From contig NZ_LR134365.1 of assembly GCF_900637305.1 (NCBI RefSeq), positions 1,728,501 through 1,792,500 on the forward strand: a stretch of DNA of 64,000 bases, in the 5' to 3' direction. The notes under the pieces were generated by a model. The model saw nothing but the letters and a program-made list of their open reading frames with translations. It had not been told where the DNA came from and did not search any database. This stretch comes from Cardiobacterium hominis (GTDB lineage Bacteria > Pseudomonadota > Gammaproteobacteria > Cardiobacteriales > Cardiobacteriaceae). Within the stretch, counting starts at the first letter, position 1; each line of letters begins with the position of its first letter. Of this stretch, positions 49,265-58,364 are shown piece by piece. The translations under genes and the position numbers were made by a program.

Positions 49265-51013
49265 ATGGAAAGCATGAACCTGATGTTCCTGATTTTTGCC
49301 TTTCTCTTTTTTATCAGCATAGTAGCCACGCGGCTTTCGGCGCATCTGGGGATGCCGCTGTTGCTCGTGTTTCTTGGCGTGGGCATGCTGGCAGGCGAAG
49401 AAGGCATCGGCGGCATCCAGTTCAGCAATTTCCTCGCCGCCAATATGGTCGGACAGTTGGCGCTTGCCATCATCCTGCTTGACGGCGGCCTGCGCACCAG
49501 TACCGCCAGCTTTCGCATTTCGCTCAAGCCTGCGGTGGTGCTTGCCAGTTGGGGCGTGTTGGCAACGGTTTTAGTTTTGGGGGCATTCGCTACTTATTTC
49601 TTTGATGTGAATTGGCGCCTGGGCTTTTTAATGGCGGCGATTGTCGGCTCGACCGATGCCGCGGCCGTTTTTTCTTTATTGCGCAGTAGCGGTGTGCGCC
49701 TCAATTCGCGTATTCTTTCTACATTGGAATTGGAAAGCGGCGCGAACGATCCGATGGCGATTTTTTTGGTGACGGCGACGATTACCATGCTGAATCAGCC
49801 GGAGAATGCCGGCGCGTTTTCATTTATCGTGATGCTGTTGCAGCAACTTCTGCTCGGTTTGTTATTCGGTTGGGGTGCGGGCAAGGGATTGGCCTGGCTA
49901 TTGCAGCGCATTATTCTGGCAGAGGGCTTATATGCGCTGCTCATTGCTTCCGGCGGCTTGATGCTGTTTGCCTTTACCAATCTTTTTGGCGGCAGCGGTT
50001 TTCTTGCCGCCTATCTCGCCGGTATTCTCATCGGGAATTCACGCAGCCGCGCCAATGAACCGCTGCTAAATGTCATGGATGGCCTTGCCTGGTTAGCGCA
50101 GGCGTCCATGTTCCTTGTATTGGGATTATTGGTCACGCCCAGCCGTTTATTTGAGCAGGGTTTTGATGCGATAGTGATTGCCGGTTGCCTGATTCTGGTC
50201 GCCCGCCCCATTGCCGTTTTCAGTTCGCTCATTTGGTTTCCATACAGCAAACGGGAAATGGCTTATATTAGCTGGGTCGGTTTGCGCGGCGCGGTGCCGA
50301 TTACGTTGGCGATGATGCCGCTGATGGAGGGCATTCCCAATTCCCGCCTGATTTTTGATGTGATTTTTTCCGTCGTTATCGTCTCGCTGTTGATTCAGGG
50401 AACGACGATTGGTTTTATGGCGCGTAAATTGAAAGTCGTCTTGCCGCCGCAACCGGAGCCGCTTTTCAGCGATGAAATCTGGCTGACAGAAAAGCTGACT
50501 CTGCAATTGCAGGCTTTCCGCGTCGCCGAGTATTCCAAGGCGGAGCGCAGCCACCCTTATGCGCTGACTCGCCTCAAGCAGTTTGCCAATGCGCGCCTTT
50601 TTGCCTTGATTCGTGATGGCGCGATTATGAAAGTCGGCATGAATACGCAGATGAGAAAGGGCGATGTCGCCTGGTATGTTTTCCCGGAAGATCGCGGCAA
50701 TGAATTTGCCGAGCAGTTTGCCAGCAACAAGCAAAGCGAAAGCGAGCAGGAATTTTATGGCGAGATTGAGGTTAAACCTTATGTGCGCATTGGCGAATTG
50801 GCGAAAGCGCACCAATTGAATTTGCGCGAGGAAGATGCGGACCGCACATTGGGGGAATTATTCCGCGAGCGTTTCGGCGATGTGCCGGTTGCGGGCGACA
50901 AACTGGATTTGGACGGCTATGAGATTACGATTAAGGAGCTGGATGAGCGCGGCTATATGAAATGGCTGGCGCTGAAAATGCCACCGAAACCGCCCGCCGT
51001 GGAAGCGCTTTAA
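49265..51013 (+). CDS. nhaP2: Potassium/proton antiporter
   Basis: 582 residues. A CPA1 exchanger with about 12-13 membrane segments. The motif VGSTDAAAVFSLLRSSG and the following LESGANDP contain the ion-binding aspartates. A cytosolic TrkA-C-like regulatory domain and a CorC-HlyC-like tail occupy residues from about 395. The length is that of the NhaP2/CvrA subgroup, which exports K+ when internal K+ is high. AAGGAAA precedes the ATG. Confidence 0.9.
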   Translation: MESMNLMFLIFAFLFFISIVATRLSAHLGMPLLLVFLGVGMLAGEEGIGGIQFSNFLAANMVGQLALAIILLDGGLRTSTASFRISLKPAVVLASWGVLATVLVLGAFATYFFDVNWRLGFLMAAIVGSTDAAAVFSLLRSSGVRLNSRILSTLELESGANDPMAIFLVTATITMLNQPENAGAFSFIVMLLQQLLLGLLFGWGAGKGLAWLLQRIILAEGLYALLIASGGLMLFAFTNLFGGSGFLAAYLAGILIGNSRSRANEPLLNVMDGLAWLAQASMFLVLGLLVTPSRLFEQGFDAIVIAGCLILVARPIAVFSSLIWFPYSKREMAYISWVGLRGAVPITLAMMPLMEGIPNSRLIFDVIFSVVIVSLLIQGTTIGFMARKLKVVLPPQPEPLFSDEIWLTEKLTLQLQAFRVAEYSKAERSHPYALTRLKQFANARLFALIRDGAIMKVGMNTQMRKGDVAWYVFPEDRGNEFAEQFASNKQSESEQEFYGEIEVKPYVRIGELAKAHQLNLREEDADRTLGELFRERFGDVPVAGDKLDLDGYEITIKELDERGYMKWLALKMPPKPPAVEAL

Positions 51014-51025
51014 TATGCACGCATA

Positions 51026-51053
51026 AAAAACCGCCCTTCGGGGCGGTTTCTTT
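51026..51053 (+). terminator. Terminator of nhaP2
   Basis: AAACCGCCC / GGGCGGTTT with a TTCG tetraloop and TCTTT. Confidence 0.85.
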
Positions 51054-51061
51054 ATGATTTA

Positions 51062-51205
51062 TTTATAGCCCCCTCGAAAGCCTCATACGGTGTTGCGTCG
51101 GCGACCGAGCATCCATAAAAATGGCGAAACCATTTTTATGGGAAACCCGTGCCGTACAACCGCGCGCTATCTTCAGCGACGCGCCTCGTCTGCTGAAATT
51201 CGAGG
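51062..51205. repeat. Repeat C-like sequence, diverged copy with hairpin
   Basis: Shows CGAAAGCCTCATACGGTGTTG, a hairpin CATAAAAATGG / CCATTTTTATG at about 51113-51141, and TTCAGCGACGCGCCTCGTCTG. These match pieces of 35288-35325 and 30755-30780. Confidence 0.55.
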
Positions 51206-51231
51206 ATGGTTTGTTGTAGTTTTTATAAAAT

Positions 51232-51264
51232 AATAGGATTGAATGCGGGGTATTCAATCCTATT
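51232..51264 (-). terminator. Terminator of the surface lipoprotein gene
   Basis: A 13-base perfect stem (AATAGGATTGAAT and its complement) with a seven-base loop, followed on the minus strand by ATTTTATAAAA. Confidence 0.7.
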
Positions 51265-51318
51265 CGGCAAGAAGTAATATTTCAGTTTGAGATGAATTTC
51301 ACTCAGTTAACTGTAGTT

Positions 51319-52239
51319 TTATTGTGGCACAGCGCCAAATGAGCCAATAAATTCTTTTCTGTCTCCGGTTCCTTTGCCATAGATACCAGACATATCATGT
51401 CCTTCCGGTCCATAGAAGCGTCCTTCTACTGTGACATTATCGCTGGAAGAACCGCTAAATCTTTCCCCTGAAATGGTTGCAGATATAGGGATTCGGGCTG
51501 AACCCGCAATAATACCGCCTTCTATCTTACGATTCGGGAAATTGACATCAAAGAGTGCCGTTCCTTCCACAAGGGTTCTATTGGCAACATCATAATGTAT
51601 GACGTGGCCTTGATAGAAGACTTCTTTTTGCGGTAAGACAACACCACGAGTGGATTCGTCTTGGCTGTCTCTATAGAAGGCATGGGCGGTATTGCCGTCT
51701 GTTTTATCTATAATGACGCCGTATAGGGCATATTTTAAATCGTTACCGATCAGCTTTTTATATGAGCTATCTTCGCTTTTATAAGTTTTATTAGTACCTT
51801 GGTTTGAACCTGGCTGGACGTTAGACGGCAATAAATCTATGGTTTTATAGTTGTTATTACTGTCTTTAATCGCTATTTGATTGTAAGATTTTGGATTGGG
51901 AGGATTGGTGCCGGGTGGATTCGTTCCAGGGGGATTGGTTCCGGGGGGATTTGTGCCAGGTGGGTTGGTTCCGGGAGGATTTGTTCCGCCATTATTATTG
52001 CCACTGTTATTATTGCCGCCGTTATTGTTTCCATTGCCGTTGCTATCAATAATACCGTGGCTACCATCTGTATCTAAGGGATCCACACGATGCTGGTATT
52101 GCAGGCCGGGAGAGGGGCCTTGTAGAGGCGGGGGATTGTTTTTCGGATCAGCCGGGTTGTTGCTGTCATCATCGCTGCCGCCGCAGGCGGTAAGCATCCC
52201 GGACAAAATGGCGAGTGCCAGTAAATTCCTGTTTTTCAT
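51319..52239 (-). CDS. Surface lipoprotein, TbpB/Slam-dependent type
   Basis: 306 residues. Lipobox LTACGGSDDD (Cys19), then a Pro/Asn/Gly-rich stalk (residues about 68-115 with five TNPPG units) and a C-terminal beta-barrel. The last 40 residues (VEGRFYGPEGHDMSGIYG ... EFIGSFGAVPQ) match the pattern of the small barrel of TbpB, fHbp and other Slam-dependent lipoproteins displayed on the outer surface. Ligand unknown. No Slam gene is nearby. GC is lower than in flanking genes. Confidence 0.8.
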   Translation of the reverse strand: MKNRNLLALAILSGMLTACGGSDDDSNNPADPKNNPPPLQGPSPGLQYQHRVDPLDTDGSHGIIDSNGNGNNNGGNNNSGNNNGGTNPPGTNPPGTNPPGTNPPGTNPPGTNPPNPKSYNQIAIKDSNNNYKTIDLLPSNVQPGSNQGTNKTYKSEDSSYKKLIGNDLKYALYGVIIDKTDGNTAHAFYRDSQDESTRGVVLPQKEVFYQGHVIHYDVANRTLVEGTALFDVNFPNRKIEGGIIAGSARIPISATISGERFSGSSSDNVTVEGRFYGPEGHDMSGIYGKGTGDRKEFIGSFGAVPQ

Positions 52240-52401
52240 TGAGAACTCCGTGTGTTCGCTAAGACTGGTGGATTCAGGATGAACCGTTTATTACGGAACG
52301 TGCACATTCTAGCATCGCTGACTTTTTTTGGGGGCTTTTTCACGTCGGATGGCAAGAGAAATCCCTTGCAAAATCTGGCAAGCCCGCTTTTTAAGGGTAG
52401 C

Positions 52402-53052
52402 TCACTCCTGAATCTTGCCGTGTTGCAGGCGAATGATGCGGTCGGTTTGGGCGCCGAGGTCGGGGTTGTGCGTCACCATGACGATGGTGCGGTTCTGCGC
52501 GTGCAGTTCGGCAAAGATGCGCAGCACGGTTTGTTCGTTTTCGGCGTCAAGGTTGCCGGTGGGCTCGTCGGCAAAGAGGATTTCCGGCTCGTTGATGAGC
52601 GCGCGGGCGATGCAGACGCGCTGCTGTTCACCGCCGGAAAGCTGCTTCGGCAGGTGGTCGCTGCGGTGCGCGAGGCCGACCCGTTCGAGGGCGGCGAGCG
52701 CCGCCGCTTTGTCGGTCACGCTGTGGTAGTACTGCGCCAGCATGACGTTTTCGCAGGCGGTGAGGTAGGGCAGGAGATGGAATTGTTGGAAGACGAGGCC
52801 GATGGTGCGCGCGCGGAAGGCGCGGCGCGCTTCTTCGTCGAGCGCGGCGGCGTCGGTGCCGTTTAAGAGCACTTTGCCTTCCGTGGGCGTGTCGAGGCAG
52901 GAGAGGATGTTCATCAGCGTGGTTTTGCCGGAGCCGCTGGAGCCCATGATGGCGACGAATTCGCCGCGCGCGACGGCGATGTTCACATCGTCCAGCGCGG
53001 TGACGGTGCCGAAGCGTTTGTAGAGGTGGACGGTTTCGATGACAGGTTGCAT
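52402..53052 (-). CDS. ABC ATPase of P19-type iron uptake locus (Cj1663-like)
   Basis: 216 residues. Walker A GSSGSGKTT, signature LSGGEQQR, Walker B ILFADEPTGNLDA, switch VMVTHNPD. Alone it would be called LolD-like. Its position after two FtsX permeases and a DUF2318 protein matches the Cj1660-1663 order in Campylobacter, where the set helps P19/Ftr1 iron import. ATG 53052, four bases after the permease stop. Confidence 0.85.
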   Translation of the reverse strand: MQPVIETVHLYKRFGTVTALDDVNIAVARGEFVAIMGSSGSGKTTLMNILSCLDTPTEGKVLLNGTDAAALDEEARRAFRARTIGLVFQQFHLLPYLTACENVMLAQYYHSVTDKAAALAALERVGLAHRSDHLPKQLSGGEQQRVCIARALINEPEILFADEPTGNLDAENEQTVLRIFAELHAQNRTIVMVTHNPDLGAQTDRIIRLQHGKIQE

Positions 53053-53056
53053 GGGT

Positions 53057-54187
53057 TCAGGCTCCTTTGAGGATGTCGGCGGCTTGCAGGGCAAGGACGC
53101 GCTTGAGCGGCAGGGCGACAGCGGCGGCAGCGACGGCGGTGGAGAGGATGATGGCGAGCGGGAAGACCGGCAGGCGCGGCGCGATGCTGGCGTGGAAGAC
53201 GACTTCGCCGAGGATTTGCGCGAGGACGAGTCCCAGCGCGATGCCGATGACGACGGCAACGGCGGCCATCAGCGCGGTTTCGCGAATCATCTGCGCGGTG
53301 ATGGCTTTGCGGCTGGCGCCGAGCGCGCTTTGCAGGGCGAACTCGCGGCGGCGTTCGTGAGTCATCGCGGTGAGCGAGGTGTTCACGCACAGGCTGGAGA
53401 GCAGCAGGATAACGATGCAGACTACGCCCATCAATCCTTTGATTTTGTGTAGTATTTGTCCTTCGGCGGCGCTGACTTTGCGGATGGGGTGGATGTCCAG
53501 CTGCGGGTACTCGCGCGAGAGGGTTTCTGCGTAGGCGGTGACGGCGTCGTTGTCGTTGGCGAGACTCGCCAGCGCGTAGCTGATGCCGCCCGCGGCGCCA
53601 AGCCAGTCCTGCGCGACGCGGATGTTGAGCAGCATGACGTTGTCCATCGCGTCGCCGCTTTCGATGATTCCCTTGATGCGGAAGTTTTTTTTCTGGCCGT
53701 TGTTCTTGACGAGGGTGATGTTGTCGCCGACGTTCAGCTCCAGCTGCGCGGCGAGCGCCTTGCCGAGCATGGTGTTGCGGTCGTCAAAGGCGACGCTGAC
53801 CCAGCCACCCTGCACCTGCCAGTAAGGTACGAGCGCGGGCAGCGCCGGGAAATCAACGCCAACCAGCGCGACGGGTTCGCGTTCGCTGCGCGCCACCGCG
53901 TAGAAGTAGGGGCTGGAAGCGTGGTACAAATCCTTCGGCATGGCAGCGATGATGGTTTCGTATTGCTCAAGGGTAAACGGCGTTTCGTTTTTCGCGCCGA
54001 GGTAGAAGTTGGCTCCGAAGGAGCGCAGCTCGCGGCTCATTTTTTCGTTGATGTCGAAGTACACCGCCGCCATTGCCGTCACCATTGCCGCGCCGATGGA
54101 CAAGGCAGCGACGATGACCAGCGTGCGCCGCCATTTGAGGCGCAGCGCCTTGAAAATCAGTAGCCATTTCATACTGTTAGCGTTCAT
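53057..54187 (-). CDS. FtsX-family permease of P19-type locus, second
   Basis: 376 residues. Membrane segment near residues 20-40, a periplasmic domain and three C-terminal segments. DINEKMSRELRSFGANFYL after the first segment closely parallels DIGDKMSRELKSYGANILI in the other permease, so the two are paralogues. ATG 54187 is chosen (GAGG six bases upstream), overlapping the first permease by 11 bases. ATG 54172 has no ribosome site. Confidence 0.85.
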   Translation of the reverse strand: MNANSMKWLLIFKALRLKWRRTLVIVAALSIGAAMVTAMAAVYFDINEKMSRELRSFGANFYLGAKNETPFTLEQYETIIAAMPKDLYHASSPYFYAVARSEREPVALVGVDFPALPALVPYWQVQGGWVSVAFDDRNTMLGKALAAQLELNVGDNITLVKNNGQKKNFRIKGIIESGDAMDNVMLLNIRVAQDWLGAAGGISYALASLANDNDAVTAYAETLSREYPQLDIHPIRKVSAAEGQILHKIKGLMGVVCIVILLLSSLCVNTSLTAMTHERRREFALQSALGASRKAITAQMIRETALMAAVAVVIGIALGLVLAQILGEVVFHASIAPRLPVFPLAIILSTAVAAAAVALPLKRVLALQAADILKGA

Positions 54188-55457
54188 AAAGCACCTCAAT
54201 CGGGATTTGGCGGGCGATGCTGCGCACCGGGAACCAGGTGCCAATCAGCGCAATGAGGACGGCGGCGAAGACCACCACCGGCACCACAATCCAGGTAAAG
54301 CCGAGCGCCGCGCCAAAGAGCGCCGCGCCGATACCCCAGCCGATGAGCGCACCACCGGCGCAGCCGAGCAGGCCGCCAAGCGCGCCGACCAGCAGCGATT
54401 CGGCGTAAAAGAGCAGCGCGATTTGCCACGGTTTGGCGCCCAGCGCGCGCATCAGCCCGATTTCCTTGGCGCGCGCCATGATGCCGCTGCCGGTGAGTGA
54501 GGCAATGCCCATCCCGGCGGAAATCAGCGCGGCGATGCTACAGACAATCAGCAGTAACTGGATTTTCTCGATGACGACGCCTTCGGACGCCGCCACCTGC
54601 CACACCGGGCGCACCACCGAGCCGGAAACGGTTTCCTCCAACTGATGCGCGATGGTGGAAACGTAGGCGGTGCAATACCATTGGTCGTACTGCTTGGCGT
54701 CCAGCGCCGAGGGGTTTTCGTGCGCCTTGCGCGAGAGGTCATTCTCCGGCACGGTCATCGCCGCGACCTGAATTGCGCTGATTTTGCCCGAAAGCCCCAG
54801 CAAATCCTGCAATGCGGCCAGCGGCAGTACCAATTGCCCATCCTGCGCCGCGCCGCTGGTGAGAATGCCGACGATGCGCGCACGCCGCACCGGGCTGTCC
54901 GGCGCGGTGGACGAGAGCGACAACACCTTGCCCGTCTGCCAGCCCTGTTCGCTGGCGAGCTTGACGCCGGCGAGCAGCGGGAATTCGTCCGGCAGCGCGC
55001 CGCTGTCGTCCGGCCAGTCGCCCGCGACCTGCCAGAACGGGCTGACCGCCTTCTGTCCGGTGTGGAAATTCGTTTCATCGGCAACGTCCAGCGGGTGATC
55101 GAAAAACGTGCCGAGCGCGGCGACTTCCACCCCATCGGCGCGCAGCCGCCCGGAAAGCAGCGGCGCGAAGCCGTAGATGTTGTTGCGCCAAAAAATATCC
55201 ATCACCGACGGCAGCACCTTCTCGTCCAAAAAATACTGCTGCCCGGCGACATCGTCCGGCAGGAGCGCGCCGCCCGCCGGTTCAATCAAAATATTGGCGC
55301 CGTAGGACTTCAACTCGCGCGACATCTTGTCGCCAATATCCACCGACACCGCGAGCAGGCCCGCAATCAGGGCGGACGCCAAAAAAATCGTCAAAAACGC
55401 CAGCGACTTGCGCGGCAAATCATGCCGCCAAAGCTGAAAAATCATCCGCCAAAACAT
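54177..55457 (-). CDS. FtsX-family permease of P19-type locus, first
   Basis: 426 residues with the same plan as the next gene and the MSRELKSYGANILIEPAG motif. The C-terminal three-segment block includes EIGLMRALGAKPWQIALL, the FtsX coupling-helix region that contacts the ATPase. It follows the DUF2318 gene by four bases. Confidence 0.87.
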   Translation of the reverse strand: MFWRMIFQLWRHDLPRKSLAFLTIFLASALIAGLLAVSVDIGDKMSRELKSYGANILIEPAGGALLPDDVAGQQYFLDEKVLPSVMDIFWRNNIYGFAPLLSGRLRADGVEVAALGTFFDHPLDVADETNFHTGQKAVSPFWQVAGDWPDDSGALPDEFPLLAGVKLASEQGWQTGKVLSLSSTAPDSPVRRARIVGILTSGAAQDGQLVLPLAALQDLLGLSGKISAIQVAAMTVPENDLSRKAHENPSALDAKQYDQWYCTAYVSTIAHQLEETVSGSVVRPVWQVAASEGVVIEKIQLLLIVCSIAALISAGMGIASLTGSGIMARAKEIGLMRALGAKPWQIALLFYAESLLVGALGGLLGCAGGALIGWGIGAALFGAALGFTWIVVPVVVFAAVLIALIGTWFPVRSIARQIPIEVLYER

Positions 55458-55461
55458 CGCT

Positions 55462-56853
55462 TTACTCCTTCACAAAATCTTCGGGTTTATCGACAAAACG
55501 CTGATAATTTTCCTCGGTGCGGAAAAAGTACGTTTTCGTGCCGTAGCTGTAGCGGTGCGGCGCGGTGGTGTTCTTCACCCTGCTGCCATCGACCGGGTCA
55601 ACCACCTCCAGCTCAACCACCGCCTTGAAAAAATTCAGCCCCGCTTCCAGCGACTTGCGCGGCACGACAATCTCGCCGCCCGTCTGCGACCAGCCCTCAA
55701 TCGGCACCGGATTACAGCCGCCACTCTTGCCGACATTGGGACGGAACAGACGCACGCCACAGGCAATGCACACCACCTGGTCGCCCTGCATCGCATAACC
55801 CGTATCGCCGCAGAGCAGGCAGGCATCGAACACCACCGCCGGCGACCACTCGCCGGGAAAGCGGTCAATCACAAAAAAGCGCACCACCTTGCCCTCGCCG
55901 GATACCCAGGCGAAGCGGTGCAAATCGCCGTCCTTGAGCCTTAAATCGTCAATCGGCAAATGCACCACATCATCGGCGGCAAGCTCGACCGGCGTCGCCG
56001 CCGACAACGCCGGCGGACGGGACGCCACCAAATCCCAGAAAAGCGCGGTGGCAAGGGCAAAAACCACGGCAAACGCGCCCTGCCACACCGCACGCCGCCC
56101 GCGTCGCGCCTCGGCAATCAGCAAACGGCGCTCAACCGCAGCAACCTGCGCCGTCGCCAGGCGTTTACGTCGCGGCAACCAGCCGGAAGCAAGCGCCGCC
56201 AGCGTTGCCACGGCCAGCACCACAAGCGCCACATAACCAAACCAGGCGCGGACAAACTCCGCCCGCGCCAACCAGCGCAGGCGCGTGCTGGAAATCTCCA
56301 GCCATTGCAGCTTCACCGCCGCCAGCCCCATATCCGCGCCGAGCCACACCGCCGCAACTGCCAGCCAAGTGAAAACGACCAGCACAACCAGCGCGCGCCA
56401 TACGCGGCGCGAAACCAGCGCGCGCAGCACGACGAACCACAGCGCGAGCAGCGCCGACAGCCCCGCCGCCGCCAGCACCGCCGCAAAATGCAAAATAAAA
56501 GACGTATTCACCACCGACGTCGTCGAAAACGCGCTCATCACCGGAGCGGCAAAAAACGGCGCGGCGCCAAGCAAGCCGGCGGCAAACCACAGCGCGTCCA
56601 CGGCAAACGCGCGCCGCGTCAGCAATAACAACAGCGCCAGCACGAGCAGCGCGCCGCGCACGGCGGCAAACCAAAAAAGCGTCGCCGACGACTCGGGCAA
56701 CCACGCCACCGCCGCCGCTCCTGCCAGCCCCCCGCCGACAAACCAGGCGAACCAGCGCCCCGGCTGCCGCGGCAGGCGTCCGGCAGACAAAACCACTGCC
56801 GCAAACAGCGGCAGCCAAAAACAACGCACGAACAACGAAAAAAACAGACTCAT
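55462..56853 (-). CDS. DUF2318 membrane protein of P19-type iron uptake locus
   Basis: 463 residues. Eight or so membrane segments, then a periplasmic DUF2318 domain with CLLCGDTGY, VVCIACGVRLF and GGCNPVPI. These cysteines suit a metal or redox centre. The family is found with the P19 periplasmic copper-binding protein and the Ftr1-like permease. Here those two partner genes are absent upstream, where a HigBA module lies instead. The start is 56853; 56883 would add a short non-conserved stretch. Confidence 0.87.
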   Translation of the reverse strand: MSLFFSLFVRCFWLPLFAAVVLSAGRLPRQPGRWFAWFVGGGLAGAAAVAWLPESSATLFWFAAVRGALLVLALLLLLTRRAFAVDALWFAAGLLGAAPFFAAPVMSAFSTTSVVNTSFILHFAAVLAAAGLSALLALWFVVLRALVSRRVWRALVVLVVFTWLAVAAVWLGADMGLAAVKLQWLEISSTRLRWLARAEFVRAWFGYVALVVLAVATLAALASGWLPRRKRLATAQVAAVERRLLIAEARRGRRAVWQGAFAVVFALATALFWDLVASRPPALSAATPVELAADDVVHLPIDDLRLKDGDLHRFAWVSGEGKVVRFFVIDRFPGEWSPAVVFDACLLCGDTGYAMQGDQVVCIACGVRLFRPNVGKSGGCNPVPIEGWSQTGGEIVVPRKSLEAGLNFFKAVVELEVVDPVDGSRVKNTTAPHRYSYGTKTYFFRTEENYQRFVDKPEDFVKE

Positions 56854-56960
56854 AACGCAACTCGCAACAGGAAACGCCCGCATTCTACCGCGCGGCGCAG
56901 GAGAAGGCGAGGCAGGAAGCGGCGCTTGTCGCGGTAAAAACAGCGCGCTATCATCATCGT

Positions 56961-57239
56961 ATGATTAGCAATTTCTCCTGCAAAGATACTGAAGCGCTTT
57001 TTCGAGGACGCCAGGTGCGGCGTTTTATTGCGATAGAGCGAATAGCATTGCGCAAATTGCAGCAATTACACGCGGCGAGCAATCTCCAATTCTTGCGTGT
57101 GCCGCCAGGAAACCGGCTGGAAGCGCTGCAAGGGAATCGTGCCGGACAATACAGTATTCATATTAACGACCAATGGCACATTTGTTTTTGTTGGGAAGAC
57201 GGCAATGCCAATCATGTCGAAATTGTTGATTATCATTGA
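56961..57239 (+). CDS. higB: HigB-type toxin
   Basis: 92 residues of the RelE/HigB ribonuclease fold: IRSFxxK-like start FSCKDTEALFRG, then LRKLQQLHAA, the LRVPPGNRLEALQG segment and NDQWHICFCWEDGNANHVEIVDYH, the usual HigB ending. It precedes its antitoxin by nine bases, the reversed order typical of hig loci. Confidence 0.9.
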   Translation: MISNFSCKDTEALFRGRQVRRFIAIERIALRKLQQLHAASNLQFLRVPPGNRLEALQGNRAGQYSIHINDQWHICFCWEDGNANHVEIVDYH

Positions 57240-57248
57240 GGAGAAAAT

Positions 57249-57563
57249 ATGACACGAGAGATTCCTCTGATTCACCCCGGCGAAATATTGCTGGAAGACT
57301 GGTTGAAGCCTTTGGGCATTAGTCAGACGGCATTGGCAAAGGCCATTGCTGTCCCGCCGCGGCGTATTCATGAAATTATTGCGGGCAAGCGTGCGATTAG
57401 CGCCGATACCGCGTTGCGCCTTGCGGTTTTTTTTCAAACAGATGCCCAAAGCTGGCTCAATTTGCAAAGCCATTATGATGCGGAACAGACGCGGGAAAAA
57501 CTTGCGGGAACGCTGGCGCATATTCCTGCATACGATACGCTTGCCTTGTCGGAAAATATTTGA
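57249..57563 (+). CDS. higA: HigA-type antitoxin
   Basis: 104 residues. A VapI/HigA helix-turn-helix: IHPGEILLEDWLKPLGISQTALAKAIAVPPRRIHEIIAGKRAISADTALRLA. It binds HigB and represses the pair. Terminator follows at 57577. Confidence 0.92.
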   Translation: MTREIPLIHPGEILLEDWLKPLGISQTALAKAIAVPPRRIHEIIAGKRAISADTALRLAVFFQTDAQSWLNLQSHYDAEQTREKLAGTLAHIPAYDTLALSENI

Positions 57564-57576
57564 ATGATGGCAAAAT

Positions 57577-57603
57577 AAAAGCGGGCTTTTTGCCCGCTTT
57601 TTT
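57577..57603. terminator. Bidirectional terminator between higA and ydfG
   Basis: AAAAGCGGGC / GCCCGCTTTT with a TTTTT loop and T-runs on both strands. Confidence 0.85.
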
Positions 57604-57614
57604 CTTTCCGTTTT

Positions 57615-58364
57615 TCAGTTTTTCTTTTTCACCGCCAGACCGCCGGAGGCTTGCGCCACCGGCATGATTTCGATGCGGTTGATGTTCATATGCGCCGGGC
57701 GCTCGGCTATCCAAAGGACGGTTTCGGCGATGTCTTCCGGCGTCAGGTAATCAACGTTTTCGTATAGCGCGGCGGCTTTGGCGTTATCGCCGTGGTAGCG
57801 GATGTTGGAAAATTCGGTGCCACCGCAAAGGCCGGGCTCGACGTTGGAGACGCGCACGTTGGTGCCCAGCAGATCGGCGCGCAGGTTGAGGCTGAATTGT
57901 TTGACGAAGGCTTTGGTCGCGCCGTAGATGTTGCCGCCCGCGTACTGGTAGCTGCCCGCGGTGGAGCCGAGGTTGATGATGTGGCCGCGGTTGCGCGCCA
58001 CCATGCCTTTGAGGACGGCGTAGGTGACGGTGACGAGGCCGCCGACGTTGGTCGCGATCATTTGTTTCCAGTCGGCGAGTTCGCAGTCGGGGAAGGGCGC
58101 GGCGCCCAGCGCCAGTCCGGCGTTGTTCACCAGCAGCTCGATTTCTTGCCATGCGGGCGGGAGTTTTGCCAGCGCCGCCAGGGTTGCCGCTTCGTCGCTG
58201 ATGTCAAAGGCGAGCGGCAGGCAGGCGTCGCCGAGTTCGGCGTGCAGCGCCTGCAGGCGTTCGGCACGGCGGCCGGTGGCGATGACTTTGTGCCCGCGGG
58301 CGATGAGCAGGCGGGTGATGGCAGTGCCGAATCCGGCGGTCGCGCCGGTAACGAGGGCGATCAT
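57615..58364 (-). CDS. ydfG: NADP-dependent 3-hydroxy acid dehydrogenase (YdfG-like SDR)
   Basis: 249 residues. TGATAGFG at residues 6-13, NNAGLALG, the catalytic Ser in INLGSTAGSY, and YGATKAF with the YxxxK pair. RVSNVEPGLCGGTEFSNIR is the YdfG substrate loop. It oxidises serine, allo-threonine and related 3-hydroxy acids with NADP and also reduces malonic semialdehyde. It overlaps birA by four bases. Confidence 0.9.
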   Translation of the reverse strand: MIALVTGATAGFGTAITRLLIARGHKVIATGRRAERLQALHAELGDACLPLAFDISDEAATLAALAKLPPAWQEIELLVNNAGLALGAAPFPDCELADWKQMIATNVGGLVTVTYAVLKGMVARNRGHIINLGSTAGSYQYAGGNIYGATKAFVKQFSLNLRADLLGTNVRVSNVEPGLCGGTEFSNIRYHGDNAKAAALYENVDYLTPEDIAETVLWIAERPAHMNINRIEIMPVAQASGGLAVKKKN

